This document shows, in pieces, positions 16,870 to 28,289 of a DNA stretch of 64,000 nt. The notes under the pieces were generated by a model. The model saw only the letters and a program-made list of their open reading frames with translations, ran no database searches and had not been told where the DNA came from. The translations under genes were made by a program, and so were the position numbers. The stretch covers positions 1,403,501 through 1,467,500 of the forward strand of contig JAJFZO010000256.1 of assembly GCA_021397835.1 (NCBI GenBank), written 5' to 3'. This stretch comes from Moringa oleifera (taxonomy: Eukaryota > Streptophyta > Magnoliopsida > Brassicales > Moringaceae). Position 1 is the stretch's first letter. Each line of letters starts with the position of its first letter.

Positions 16870-17330
16870 TAGAAGATTAGGAAGAATCTTGCCCCGTAAA
16901 CGAAGGTAAAAACAGTAGTACATAATTAAGGTGGACCCTACACAGCCACCTTAACACTCTCTCGTGATCTAAACTGCCCGACAATTGCGCGATGGCATTC
17001 ACGTGGCAGTAGAACCTCCCGTAGATGACGTTCAAATGTTGACCCGACTGCTTGGGGCCCAGTACGTGGACACGTGGTGATAAATATGAAGGATCTCTTT
17101 TTTGGGACACGTGGCACGGCTTTTAGGCATGGGAGACAGTGGCCAAGCTTATCCATTCACATTTACGCACCTGACAGTAAAGAGCAGAAATAAACAGATA
17201 TGGGCCCACTTAAATTTTCTGGGTTGGGCCCACTGAAGATCGGCTGAACTTGTTAATGTGATAACCAGAGCCCGTTGTGCCTCTGGATCATGCTGTATCA
17301 CCCTTTTAAACCGCTGTCGTTTTATCTTTG
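16870..17330. promoter_or_regulatory. Orphan promoter-like island with ABRE/G-box cluster
   Basis: A roughly 450-bp stretch of balanced base composition inside AT-rich DNA. It contains CACGTGGC (17000), TGACGT (17026), TACGTGG (17063), CACGTGG (17071) and CACGTGGC (17108): four ACGTG elements within about 116 bp, the arrangement seen in abscisic-acid/drought-inducible promoters and bound by bZIP factors. Two TGGGCC(C) site II-like motifs follow (17201, 17225). No convincing ORF adjoins on either strand. It may drive a non-coding RNA, be a relic of a lost gene, or act as a distal element. Confidence 0.45.
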
Positions 17331-18200
17331 TGTTTTTAGGAAAAGAAACAAAAGGTATTTTAACATAAAAATTATATAAATCAAAATAATATCTGATTTT
17401 TTTACATGATTGATAAACGGATAATATTTAAAACATAATATATACAGTGTTTCTACATCTTTAAAATAAATTTAATTAATAATAGTGAGTTTAATTTTTT
17501 TAAAAAATAATCAAGGTATGGTGGATGGATCCATCTTAGCAATTATCAATTTAAACTTTCGACTTAAAGAAGCTTAAGAAAGATTACATCGAAAAATGTC
17601 ATACATAAAAAGAAATTTTGTTAAACCTTCCATGTGCTGAAGTTTCCAAGATGGATGGAACGTATCAAATTAATTTGGCTTTGTTCATATAGGAGCAATT
17701 TTATTGTCACGAAGGTTGCCCCACATGGATTTTGCTGAAGTCATACATGGATTTTGTTCATAAAGATCAAGTAATCCTTACAGGCGCTTAGACACTAGAC
17801 TCATGTGTTCGTGTCTTTATCTTTGGCTTTTGCATTATGAACACTAGAGCCTAGACTCAGCATATTGCATGCATGTGTTTATGTTATTATGTTCATATTC
17901 GACAAAAGTAGCTGTTTGGGTTAAACCGTACTATCATTTTCATGTTCCTTTTCAAGTTACAGGTCTGGCATTTTAGCCCTGTTATGAGATCAGCGAAATC
18001 AAGTCCAAACCATGCGAGAAGAATTATTCACCATGTGTTGAGTTCTCACATTAGAATGCTTGGATGATCTAACATGCAATAAACTCAAGCGATTATTGAC
18101 AAAGCACATCACAAAATCCTAAAACTGTGACACAACATTCCAGTGCAAAAGAAATACGAACAAATACATATTGAGAAATATGAATCATTAATGAAAATTC
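17331..18200. other. Intergenic, no gene seen
   Basis: Mixed AT-rich sequence with no convincing ORF on either strand. It separates the promoter-like island from the region downstream of the BPC gene. Confidence 0.5.
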
Positions 18201-18229
18201 AAGGTGCGTTTAATGCAGCTATGATCAAT

Positions 18230-19065
18230 GGAACTCCAAGGCAATGAGAAAGACAAAGTTCGTTTCAAACTTTGCTTACTGTCAGTCCTGCTTTCTTCAT
18301 CAGCAACAGATACAAAGTTTACAGGCAGAGGTTCTTTGATTTGGGTGAAACCCAGGAAGAGTTTCAAGTGGCTGTTCCAGAGGCTGATCTACTTCTTCCT
18401 GGCTATTTGTGTCAAGTCTTTTCTTTAGGGTAGTCAAGGAATGGCAATATATGAAGAGTTTGACCTTTGTCAAAGTTAAAATAAGCAGAGGTGACACAAA
18501 TGATCCAAATGAGGATCAGCAGTGTGATCAGAGACAATGCATAGTAAGGAAGCCAGTGCCATCCAGGGTGGTATGGGGGAAGGTTAGAGTAGCAAAAGGC
18601 AATGGAATTTTTATTTTATACATTGGAGGAATCCGTTTTGCTATTAATAGACCAGTAAAGGGGAAAAGAATAACTGAAAGAAGAAGTTAAAGAAAGAAGT
18701 GATGTTGGTAACCCATGATGGTTAGAGCTCAGGAGCTGTTCCAGCTTCTTGGGTCATTATGGCATAGCAGAATAAAAAAATGTAAGAAAATATGCAAAGG
18801 ATACTTATAAGGAGTCTGATCTCTAGAAAGGATAAGTCAAGATCTGACATTTGAAAGCAGATAAACTCCTAATTTTACTGTTAGGAAGAAACCTCTCTCT
18901 ATCTCTATTTGCAGCAAAGAAAATTAGTTACCTGCATTTCACGACGTGTTGTCCTAAAGAGATCATCAGCCAAGCATTTTCTCTGGTCTATCCAAATCAT
19001 GGCTTAAACCTTAGTATTCCTTTCTCCTCCCCATGCATCATTTATCTTCACAAGAAAAATTGAAA
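18230..19065 (-). other. Possible transcribed region with exon-like pieces, unassigned
   Basis: Downstream of the BPC gene the DNA is less AT-rich. On the minus strand there are exon-like pieces with good splice sites: MIWIDQRKCL...RREMQ|GTAACT near 19,000-18,933; a short ATG ORF near 18,850-18,725 with a hydrophobic stretch; and a segment near 18,600-18,450 that encodes a membrane-like run (LSLITLLILIWIICV). I could not join them into one open frame and recognise no family. They may be the extended 3' end of the BPC transcript, a broken gene, or chance. Confidence 0.25.
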
Positions 19066-19318
19066 TGAAGAACTGCCAAGTAGAATGGCAGAACGATAGA
19101 AAAAAAACCCCTTTGATCTGGCCACCTAGACTGCAACATTTACAAGTAGTTTAACAAAATCCCCATCTAGGGGATCCAGTTTCTGAGTTAAATTACAATA
19201 GCCTATGAGAAACAAAGGGGTGTGGAAATCACCCAGTCACTAAGATACCAGAGAAATCTAAAACCAGAAAGAAATGCATGAGAAAGGAAATAATACTGTT
19301 CTCAAGTCTTTCAGCAAG

Positions 19319-20362
19319 CTACTTGATGGTGATGTAGCGATTTGTTCCATGTCTAGCCCAATAGTTCTTCAGATCAAGTGCGGTTGACACATCATGGCCT
19401 TCAGATGCCAAGCGACTAAGCAATCTTGTAAAAACACTACCACTCATTTTCCGGCCACCTACTCGGGCATGGCGCTTGTTTGGCATCTGTGGCAACGGAT
19501 ATGATGACAAGGTGGTGGTGCAACAAGATGACTGCCACCCACCGTTTCCCCATTTGTAGCACTGCCTGGGAACTCCTGTGCATGAGCAAACTGGCACTGG
19601 CATTGCAGAGTCATCGAAATTGACTAGGTTCAACCCCACATCCTGACTGTCCCACTCAGACCTAGATTTCTTCCCAGGAGAAGCAACTTGCCTATTTAAA
19701 TCCTCACCAACTTTCTTTATCTTCCGTGGTGACTTCAATGGCTTGGTTGAAACTACCTTATTCTCCTTTGATCGTTTTGCCTGGCGTGACTTTACCGCTT
19801 CAGATGTAATGGTTGTTATTGGGAAGGCATCAGTTACTTGCATTTCTCCACTGTTCAGAGCTTCAGAAATGTCAGCTGAATGGCAAGCGGAGTGGTTTGC
19901 ACGTTTTCCCCCACGTTGAACACCGCCCAAAGGAAAGTTCATGGCATTTTCCCGATACTGAAGTGCAGCTATGGCACTGTCACGCTCCATAAGCGCATTA
20001 TCCCTCTCGACAAGTGCTTTATCTCTCTGCTCGAGAGCCTCATCTCTTGCAGCCAAGGCCTCCCTCTTTTCAGAGAGTGCTTCATTCCTTTCTCGTATAG
20101 CAGCATCCCTCTCAGCAAGGATGGACATGATCTTCTTATTCATGACCAAAGCATTGTTTTGCTCCTTAACTTGATGCGGAGGCATCATGTTCCACTACAT
20201 GTCATTTATTCAACTCAGAACTAGAACTGGACGATAAAACAAAGATGAAATAACAACAATCAATGGTCTTTTTTCTTTTGTCTTTCTACATACCGTAGAG
20301 TGTGCCCCTTTGTAATACTCCAGCTTATATCTCCCATTTTCATATTGTCCACCATTATCCAT
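19319..20362 (-). CDS. BASIC PENTACYSTEINE transcription factor, class II (BPC4/BPC6-like; GAGA-binding)
   Basis: Nuclear factor that binds GA/CT repeats and recruits repressive complexes to plant promoters. Two coding exons join in phase 0: 20294-20362 (23 codons, [13 protein letters not shown], the conserved class II N-terminus) and 19319-20194, giving 314 residues. The intervening intron has GTATGT...TAG. Residues about 35-100 form an alanine-zipper coiled coil of repeated RD.AL heptad-like units (dimerisation, nuclear targeting). A basic KR-rich linker follows. The C-terminal BBR domain has the five cysteines in CSC, QCYKW and SCC, then WQSSCC, [12 protein letters not shown] and the end [11 protein letters not shown]. 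Length and domain order fit the family. A 5'UTR acceptor (TTTCTTCAG, about 20,381) just upstream suggests at least one leader intron. Confidence 0.95.
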
Positions 20363-20986
20363 CCTATTAACCTGAAGAAACCAGTCTCAAGCTGCTTTCC
20401 AGAGTTCAATGCTCTGAGTATGGAAAATAAGTCAGTTTTCCAGTTGGAGAAGATAGGTTCTGTTTTCAGAAAACTAAATACTGAATTTCATGTCAAATGA
20501 TGAGAAGCAAGAGTATCAAGTTAGGTCCCCACTTGCCATGGGGAGAAGTGCAAAAACAAGTGCAACCATATGCCTCTACACATGATAAAACCAAGTCATT
20601 TCAAAAACTTTCCGCAGAGTAAAACCAAGAACAACAATCTCATAAGAGAAGTAGCAGACCACAGTCAGAAAGCATTAACAATAAGGAAAGCAAGCACACA
20701 TTTGACAACATGACAAAGACTAATGTACCCAACAGAAAGGTTTTTGATCACATAAAGTTTGAAAGATAACAAAATTTTGGTCCTGCATATCATCAACAGA
20801 CATTGAGAAAAGATGTACCAGAATATAAACATTTAGTCAAATTAAAGAAACCTGGCCCATAGAGAAATAAATTTGCGTTAGGCAGACTAATTATTATCTG
20901 TGGCAGCTTACTAAACAGGTCCTGATCCATCATCAAAGCAGACACGTGAAAGATATTAAATTTTCTTACGAGCAGCTTGTGTTATA

Positions 20987-22954
20987 TTAGATGCTTCTGC
21001 CTTTCTGAGCAGCCAAAACCAAAAGAGGGCTAAGGCTCCATGCGGTTGTAAACATCTGGACAGCAAAAGTGCCCAAGATATCTAAACCAGTAACACGAAC
21101 AAATCTGATGTTATAGTGCTGACTTCTACCTTCCCCTTCCCTTCCTGAACCTTTATTATTCTCATTTTCCACATGTGCCTAACACCCGTTTCCCTCAATC
21201 TTATAGAAGATCACAAGATCAGCAAGCAAGAGAAATACCTCAAAGGGCTACGCAAACAAAATAATTGAGAGAATGAGAGCATTTGGTTTGTCTTGTCATC
21301 ATAAGCAAGATCAACAGCTTTTATCAAAAGAAAAAAGTTGCACTGCCCAAGATGCTCTTTGGATGTACCCTTCCTCTTCAACAATATATAAGAAGTCACA
21401 ATTATCACAGGCAAAGGTTATACAGTGGATCACTATCAATGATAACAGATGAATACAAACCATCCCCTTCATAATCTACCACTCATACATGTTAGCATCA
21501 AAGAAAGTAGTTATAAAGCATCAAAAGTGATAATTGTGCTAGCTGAAATGAAACACAGATTGGATACAATGAAAATTCGGCTAGGTATTAGCTTCCATTT
21601 TGAAGTCATCACCTTCCTGAACAACCCAGGTTTATAGCAAAGTAAGTACCACATGGACTGACATGCACCAGATTAAATAAGTTTTGTTTAGTTCTCCCTT
21701 CATTACCCTTGCTATTTTAGGTTTTGAACTTTTGGATTGTTTGCTTTCCAATTACCTTAAGGGTAAAAAGAGTTTGCACATGAAGGATTGACTCTCCTTT
21801 CCCAGATTCTTACAAGATCTTGGGGCTCCAATCCCAGTAATGTTCCAGTTTAAAATAAAATCAGGAACGAAATCAAGTAGTGTTTATCTATTCTCTTTTC
21901 TTAATTCTGTTAATTGGTGAAATAGACAAAAAAACACCATGTGAGAGAGGTTGAGAAGATGATGAAGAAGAAGGCTTGAAGTTTGGGCTTCAGCTTGAGC
22001 TTCAATAATCCTCAGATCTATAAAACAAACACAAGAAGTCAGTTTTGAGTTATTTTAATTTCTTTCACGAACTGAGTTCGAACTCTGCTATTTAGCAAAT
22101 CCAGCTTGAAGTCCAATAGAGGTCCTTCATTTTGACCTATGCTCAAATACATTCGTATTTGGTTCACCTTGGCTCATTTCCACCCCAACAGAAACCGTTA
22201 GATCACCCCAATAGACTAGGATACTAACCCTACAAAAATAAACAACATGAAAAATGACTGAAAAATTTATCTCTCTAACACCATCCAACTTTCTTCACCA
22301 ACCAATCCCCAAATCAAGCAGTCTCACAGAGAGAAACTGGTCAAAGCACTTCTAAATAACTCGAATTAAATTACTACATCAAGCTAACAAAGCAAAACAG
22401 ATCTTAAATAACAGATTAATTTCCATTTTGCAATACCGGTCCACTCTCTTCATCCAAACAATCCCTACTAAGCAAATTCCCCAAGAAGTACCAAAAAGAC
22501 CTCCAAATAACTCAAATAAACTAACAAAATACATATAACCCATACCACACACAATACGCAACTCGCAACAATACAGATAATCAGAGGTACCATGTCGAAT
22601 GTACTCAGTTCAAATTCACTTTAAGCTAAGGTTATTGTCTTTTGACTTGAGGAGCAGAATCAACAGTTAAAAAATTGAGGAACACCGAGAAAAAACCTAA
22701 AAGTTGATTGAGGCGCGGTTACACATCTACCTCCCTACAAATAGCAGAGATCAGAATGAGAAATCGGACTAAAAAACATAAAAGAAACTTACAGATTCGT
22801 GGTTTGTCGAAGAGACGGACATGGATTTGAAAGAGAACCTGCTAAATCTTGCGCCAGAGAGATAAAACACCGAAGGACGTGCCACAGGTAGTGTTAGATG
22901 GTGAGTGGGCTGAGATGAGGATCTGCCAGAAACGCCACCGTTTTGCATTTTCAA
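20987..22954 (-). CDS. Probable small organelle-targeted membrane protein, unknown family
   Basis: Two exons can be joined in phase 0: 22793-22954 (54 codons) and 20987-21178 (63 codons plus stop), total 117 residues. The donor is TCT|GTAAGT and the acceptor GTGTTAG|GCACAT. The N-terminus is rich in Ser, Arg, Thr and hydroxylated residues and lacks acids (ARFSRFSFKSMSVSSTN), as in plastid or mitochondrial transit peptides. After an acidic, glycine-rich linker comes RFVRVTGLDILGTF and a hydrophobic stretch (WSLSPLLVLAA) near the C-terminus. The intron is 1.6 kb, so further small exons may be hidden in it. The gene is head-to-head with the polyprenol reductase gene, about 395 bp between start codons. 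A degenerate copy of the first exon and promoter occurs at 30.66-30.98 kb. I do not recognise the family. The exon pairing is a prediction. Confidence 0.5.
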
Positions 22955-23348
22955 GAGTCTTGTGGGCCAACACTTTCCTTACGGGCCTTTAGTGGGTTTC
23001 TTTAACTACAACGCACCGTTTTCGCAGTCCTATATGCTGCTCGACCTCTGCACGCAAGGGAGCAATTAGGAACGCAAGTACTGGCGGTAGCTCACGGCTA
23101 GCATCTCTATCCTCTTAAGAGCAATCAAAGCGATTCGTTAATTGCTTCAATTATATCTTGCCGTATTTCCTTTCTTCGATGGGATGTGGACAATTATGTT
23201 ATCAGTGTCATCGTTGTCGCCTATGGTTTCATTTTCTTCAACAATGGTGTTTGTTCACAGCATTAAATGTATCACTTGTTTCCACATAAACTAGTGTTTT
23301 AGGATTTTGTCTTGGTTTGTTTTCAATTTGGTTTTTTTTTTATTAAAA
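22955..23348. promoter_or_regulatory. Bidirectional promoter between the small gene and polyprenol reductase
   Basis: A 394-bp interval between divergent start codons. It contains GGGCC / TGGGCC-type motifs (about 22,971 and 22,983), common in constitutive plant promoters, and no clear TATA box. The same interval is recognisable, diverged, at about 30,880-31,230 in the second duplication unit. Confidence 0.5.
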
Positions 23349-26229
23349 ATGGAATTTGGGCTTGTTGAGGTGTTGAGAGCGGCCTGGATTGCAGCGATAT
23401 TGCCTATACTCATAACTTCAATACCCAGTTTTAGGCGGAAGTCGTATCGTGAACTTGTGTTGCGGTTTGCTAAGAGAGGGAAGACAGTGCAGCCATCGTC
23501 TCAAGTGAGTTGTTGATTCCATAATTGTTTGGTAAGAGTAAAGTGTTATTGGTCCTTTTTCAGAATTGGCTCTTTTATCATCGGGGAAAATGGAGGAAAA
23601 CAGTAATAGAAGTGTCATTTGGGTCAAGGATGTTGGATGATGAAAGGCTTAGTTCATTGCTGTCTTGCTCTTTGTTAAGTAGAAACCTGAATTCTTTTCG
23701 CACTGAATTTGAAGAAAGAAACTCATTTATGCCTAGAAATAATGCAGCTTATTTTTCTTTAACATAATTAGGATAGGTTTGTTGTAATGTTCAACAAAAG
23801 TTTCTCAGGAACTTTCAGCCTAAAATTTCAGGCGACTGTTTTGTTTATATATGTTCTAAGTCATTGGTGGCTGAACTTTTGAGCTGGTTTTGACAGAATG
23901 TAAATTGAATTTTCCCTGCATATGGGAAAATCTGTGGCACTCTGGCATGTCATAATTAGTAGGTTCTCATTTTGTTTGAATCTTGTGATATAACGGGGTA
24001 TTATTCAAGAACTTCACATTAAACTCTACCACATTTCTATTGGGAATTCAATTATGTGATGCCAAATGGTGAAAGTGAAGCATATGAGTGTTTGTGTTTG
24101 CTGTTGCACTGTAACTCTTTCCATACTAGCAGAAACTGAGTTTGTTGGTCTAGTCAAAAATGGATAAAGAAAAGCTATTCAATCATAGAGGAATTAATAT
24201 ATATTTGGAACATTAGACAATTGGAATGTGGACTTAACACTTTTAAAGTTCTATCAGGACATTAATAATGTAATAAAGTAAGAATGTATTTAATTACTCT
24301 GAATGCAATCAGAAGTTAGACTTATTTATTTTGCTTATTTGGAATATCCCCTTTAGGTTACATATTCCGTCTCATGTTCCTGTTTTGTAAAATGTTCCAT
24401 TTTCATTATTGTTAGCATGCTCATGAGATATCAAAACAGGGCATTCAAAGTCTAAATTGTTGTGCTTATTTTTTGTTTACAAAATTCTTCTGTGGCCATG
24501 AGCTTATTTGGTTCATTGATGCTATTACGCCTCACTAGTTTGCTTCATTGTTGGATTCCAGAAGTATACTCTTCCACAGAAATTCTTCTGCCATTTCTAT
24601 GTGGTTGGTGTGGTGTGGACAACTCTCTTACTTGTTACAACATGGGTCTATGCATATAGATTGGCACGGGTCTCTGAGCAATTTAGTTTCTCCCACCTAG
24701 CTAGCCAATTGACTGGTGGTTCACATATTTTCTCATTTTATAAATCTCCATTGACTCCTCTTGAGCATCGATATAGAATTTGGCGTTCTGTATTTCTGCT
24801 TTTGTTAATGGAAGCTCAAGTCTTGAGACGCCTTATAGAGTCATTCTATGTATTCAAGTACAGCCCTTCAGCTCGGATGCACATTTTTGGTTATCTAGCT
24901 GGCTTGTTGTAAGTTTTTTGAATATACTCTATTTTTTATTTTTCCTCTGGTGTTTCCAGCAATTATCTATTCTTTATTTGTTTTAAAAACTTTTGAAACT
25001 GTTTGAGTAGTTTAATCCTGGTTAGAACATTTTTATTTTGGGAAAATAAATTACTACTTTCACTTCTAGTGATCGTCGCTTTACAAAAACTATACAACTT
25101 ATTACTTTGCATTTGTTGATTACTGAATTTCTGTTTATTTTGGTTATTCTTTTGAGCTTAGTTTCTATGCAGCAGCTCCACTGTCACTCTGCTGCACTTT
25201 TGCCACGGAAGTGTCTCAATTTACAGCAAATCAAGTGTTTGAGTTCATTGCTAAAGGAAAGCATCAAATGACAGTTCCTGAATTTGATTGGTGGGAATCT
25301 GTATACCCTCTTATGAAGCTTGGATGGCTCCAGTGGATTGGTGCAGCTATATTTCTTTGGGGTTGGATTCATCAGCGCCGTTGCCACACTATTCTTGTAA
25401 GTCAAGTTTTACTTTTTCTGGTTATTTTTCATGTCCAGCAAACTCAGTACTCAATTTGTATGTGGGTATGGAGCCACAATGCCTTACAGGCAAATAAAAT
25501 GGTTCAGTATGGTTTTGTGATATGCAATAGAATATGTCTTCTGAAGAATGAAAGTAGATGAGACTATTGTAACTTCGTCTCTGTCAAATGGAAGTAAACA
25601 AGTACCAAAGATGGTATTATATAATAAGGCAGTAAACACGTATCTGTATCAAATGGTTCAGTTTGCAATGTGGGATTGGGAGATCTATGTTGTATAATGG
25701 GAACAATGCATTCTCTGTCTGTTCTTGGCTTACTCATGGCAACATTTTTCAGGGCTCGCTAAGAGAAAACAGAAACCAGATTGATGAGTATGTAATTCCT
25801 CATGGAGATTGGTTTGAAATTGTTTCATCTCCTCACTATCTGGCAGAGATTGTAAACTCCTCTCTCTACTCTTGCATGCTGTTCTGTATCGCAGATTAGC
25901 ATGCCAATTTCTAACACCTGGATGAATTTGTTAGGTCATATATGCTGGTTTGGTGGTGGCAAGTGGAGGAACTGATCTGACCATATGGTTGCTCTTCGGA
26001 TTTGTGGTATGGTTTCATTATCTGATCTGATGAAACAAATGTGTATCTTTTCACAATTTACTTCTATCGATGTGCTTAGTTAAACTGATAGTTTCTTTGG
26101 GGTTTACAGGTTGCAAATCTGGCATTGGCAGCCGGGGAAGCACATAAGTGGTATCTGCAGAAGTTTGAAAATTATCCAAGTGATCGGTGTGCCATTTTTC
26201 CAGTTTCTCTCTGGATGTCAAAGAACTAA
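23349..26229 (+). CDS. Polyprenol reductase (PPRD/SRD5A3 family)
   Basis: ER-membrane enzyme that saturates the alpha-isoprene unit of polyprenol to make dolichol, needed as sugar carrier for protein glycosylation. Six exons join in phase: 23349-23504, 24562-24908, 25162-25396, 25753-25851, 25935-26006 and 26110-26229, giving 342 residues (Arabidopsis homologues about 340-350). The start [20 protein letters not shown] is the family N-terminus with the first membrane span. Exon 2 gives [17 protein letters not shown] and [13 protein letters not shown]. The C-terminal 3-oxo-5-alpha-steroid 4-dehydrogenase domain includes [29 protein letters not shown] and [14 protein letters not shown]. The last residues (after [12 protein letters not shown]) are a little longer than the usual aromatic end. 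The gene converges on the aldo-keto reductase pseudogene. It is the only intact copy here; the paralogue at 31-39 kb is dead. Confidence 0.95.
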
Positions 26230-26912
26230 TACTGTTCAAATATTAAAAAATAAGTCAAATTGATGTTCAATATTCCGCATCATAGCTAATTACCCTGTTG
26301 TGTTTGCTTCTCAGCAAAATGTTACAAGCAAGAATTTAATACGCCAATGGCTTTCAAGCCTTCTGTCATACTTGCAAACTATTTTCTTGTGGCAGGAGCT
26401 TTGAAGGAAGATCAATAGAGCAAAACAAAATTTAAAGAAATTTGATCATAAAGCCAAGAGAATTCAAGGTATTGCACTGACTCGCAGCATGATTCATCCC
26501 ATCTGAGAACACTGGGAACCTTGACTTCATAAGATTCATTATTTTGAATACTGCAAATTATTCAGAAGTTTAGTTACCGCTCATAGCACACATTCTCACT
26601 GATACATCGAAGGATGAAAGAAATACTCATGCATAGAGATCTATCCCCCAAAACTTGGCAGGCTGGATGGTTCCGTATGCTGTGTCTAAGCTTTGCATCA
26701 GGTCCATGTCCTCTTTGGCCAGCTCAAAATCAAAAACCTGGAAGCTCTCTTCCAGTCTCTAAGATTAGATGTCTTCGGGATTACAACTGTGTGTCGCCAG
26801 ATACTCCGATGGAGAACAACCTGAGCTACAGTTTTTGGGTATTTTTTGGCCAGACCCCTGAGAACACAAGGGGGAAATGATTACGATGACGGAAGCATGA
26901 TAGCAAGATCTT

Positions 26913-27082
26913 GCAAGGGGAAGGAGGAACAGACTTACTGTGGGAGCTGGATAGTCCAAACATGACTGAGGGCCGAACGGCCCAATGTTGGCCACACGCA
27001 AGGGGAAGGAGTAACAGACTTACTGTGAGAGCTGGATCGTCCATGCATGACTGAGGGCCGCACAGATCAGTGTTGGCCACAC
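26913..27082. repeat. 85-bp tandem duplication inside the aldo-keto reductase pseudogene
   Basis: Units 26913-26997 and 26998-27082, each starting GCAAGGGGAAGGAG and ending TTGGCCACAC, about 90% alike. They cover the end of exon 5 and its donor site. The intact paralogue has one unit only. Confidence 0.85.
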
Positions 27083-28289
27083 TCACCTCCTAAAGGAGTG
27101 TGGGCCGTAACACAGATTCCTTGCTTCTGACAGAATTTGACAAGAGAATCACGTTGGAGGTAGGGGTGTGTTTCAATTTGGTTTACAGCAGGCTTCACCT
27201 TGGAGTAAGCTAAGCAATCTCTGGTCAGGAAAATGTGCGTAGTTGCTGCAAACAATTTTTCCATCGGAAATCTGAATTTAAGAGAATACAGAAATCACGA
27301 GAAGGAAAATGAAGACAATTCTTGCGATTTGAGGTGTCCACTACATTCAACAAGGACATAAGGTAGGGCGAGTTCAGACAATTCTCCCAATGACCTGTTG
27401 GATAATCTGGGAAAGATGTTCCCAACAGGTGGAAGCAGAGAAGTTTCTCTGATAGCAGACAATTATCGTAGCAGAGCAGAAAATTTCGGAGCAGTGCAAA
27501 TAAGATTAGAATAAGGTTACGAAAAAAGTTATAAAACTGGAGTGCAGACAAGAACATTTAGAATAACAGCAAATCTGATCCCAATGCTGCGAACTAAGCC
27601 CATGGAAATCAGATCTTCCATGGCATGCCTTGTAGTCTCCAATGATATGGCTGTGTCGATGTCAGTACCCCATTCTTGTCTAGAGCACTGCCCGTTGTAC
27701 CAACTCGTGCAAGCACGTAAAATACAACTCAACTACTTGAGTTTAGCTATTGAGAGGTAAAAATGATTAAGGCAGGCAAGAATCACCAGTGTGCCTTGTA
27801 GCTACAGGAAAGTGAACAAGATACAGATCCAGATAATCCAACTGAAGCTTCTTAAGACTATCTTTACACGCCTCAACGACATGTTCATGATCTGAATTCC
27901 AGAGCTGCACTGAAGAATGGAAAGAGAAAACCGTCGTCACCATCATCATCCACATCACAAACCAAAGAAAATCCGACGCAAATTTTGCAATTAAACTAGC
28001 CTTGGTGGTGATGAAAAGATCCTCCCGCTTGGCAAGGCCAGTCCTAAATGCTTCTGCAAGTGCTTCCCCAACTTTTGCTTCGTTCTTGTATTTAGCTGCA
28101 AGAAACATCAACCCATCATGGACATCATATACACGAACACCTCCACAGGATAGATGAAGGTCACAAGCAGGAACCACAATAAAGCACCGCGAGTAACTTG
28201 CAACAAATATCCGATAATGTGACTGCAAGGCCTGGTTCGGCCCACACAAAAGCTTATGGTTTTTCAAATTAAATACCTTGAATCTGACT

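Noticed and set aside
16877..17156. Two minus-strand open frames of 72-77 codons in the ABRE-rich island
   Set aside because: The composition reflects promoter motifs (ACGTG elements read as amino acids), there is no domain, and no splice continuation was found.
19880..20224. Plus-strand open frames opposite the BPC coiled coil
   Set aside because: Shadow of the repeated coiled-coil codons of the real minus-strand gene.
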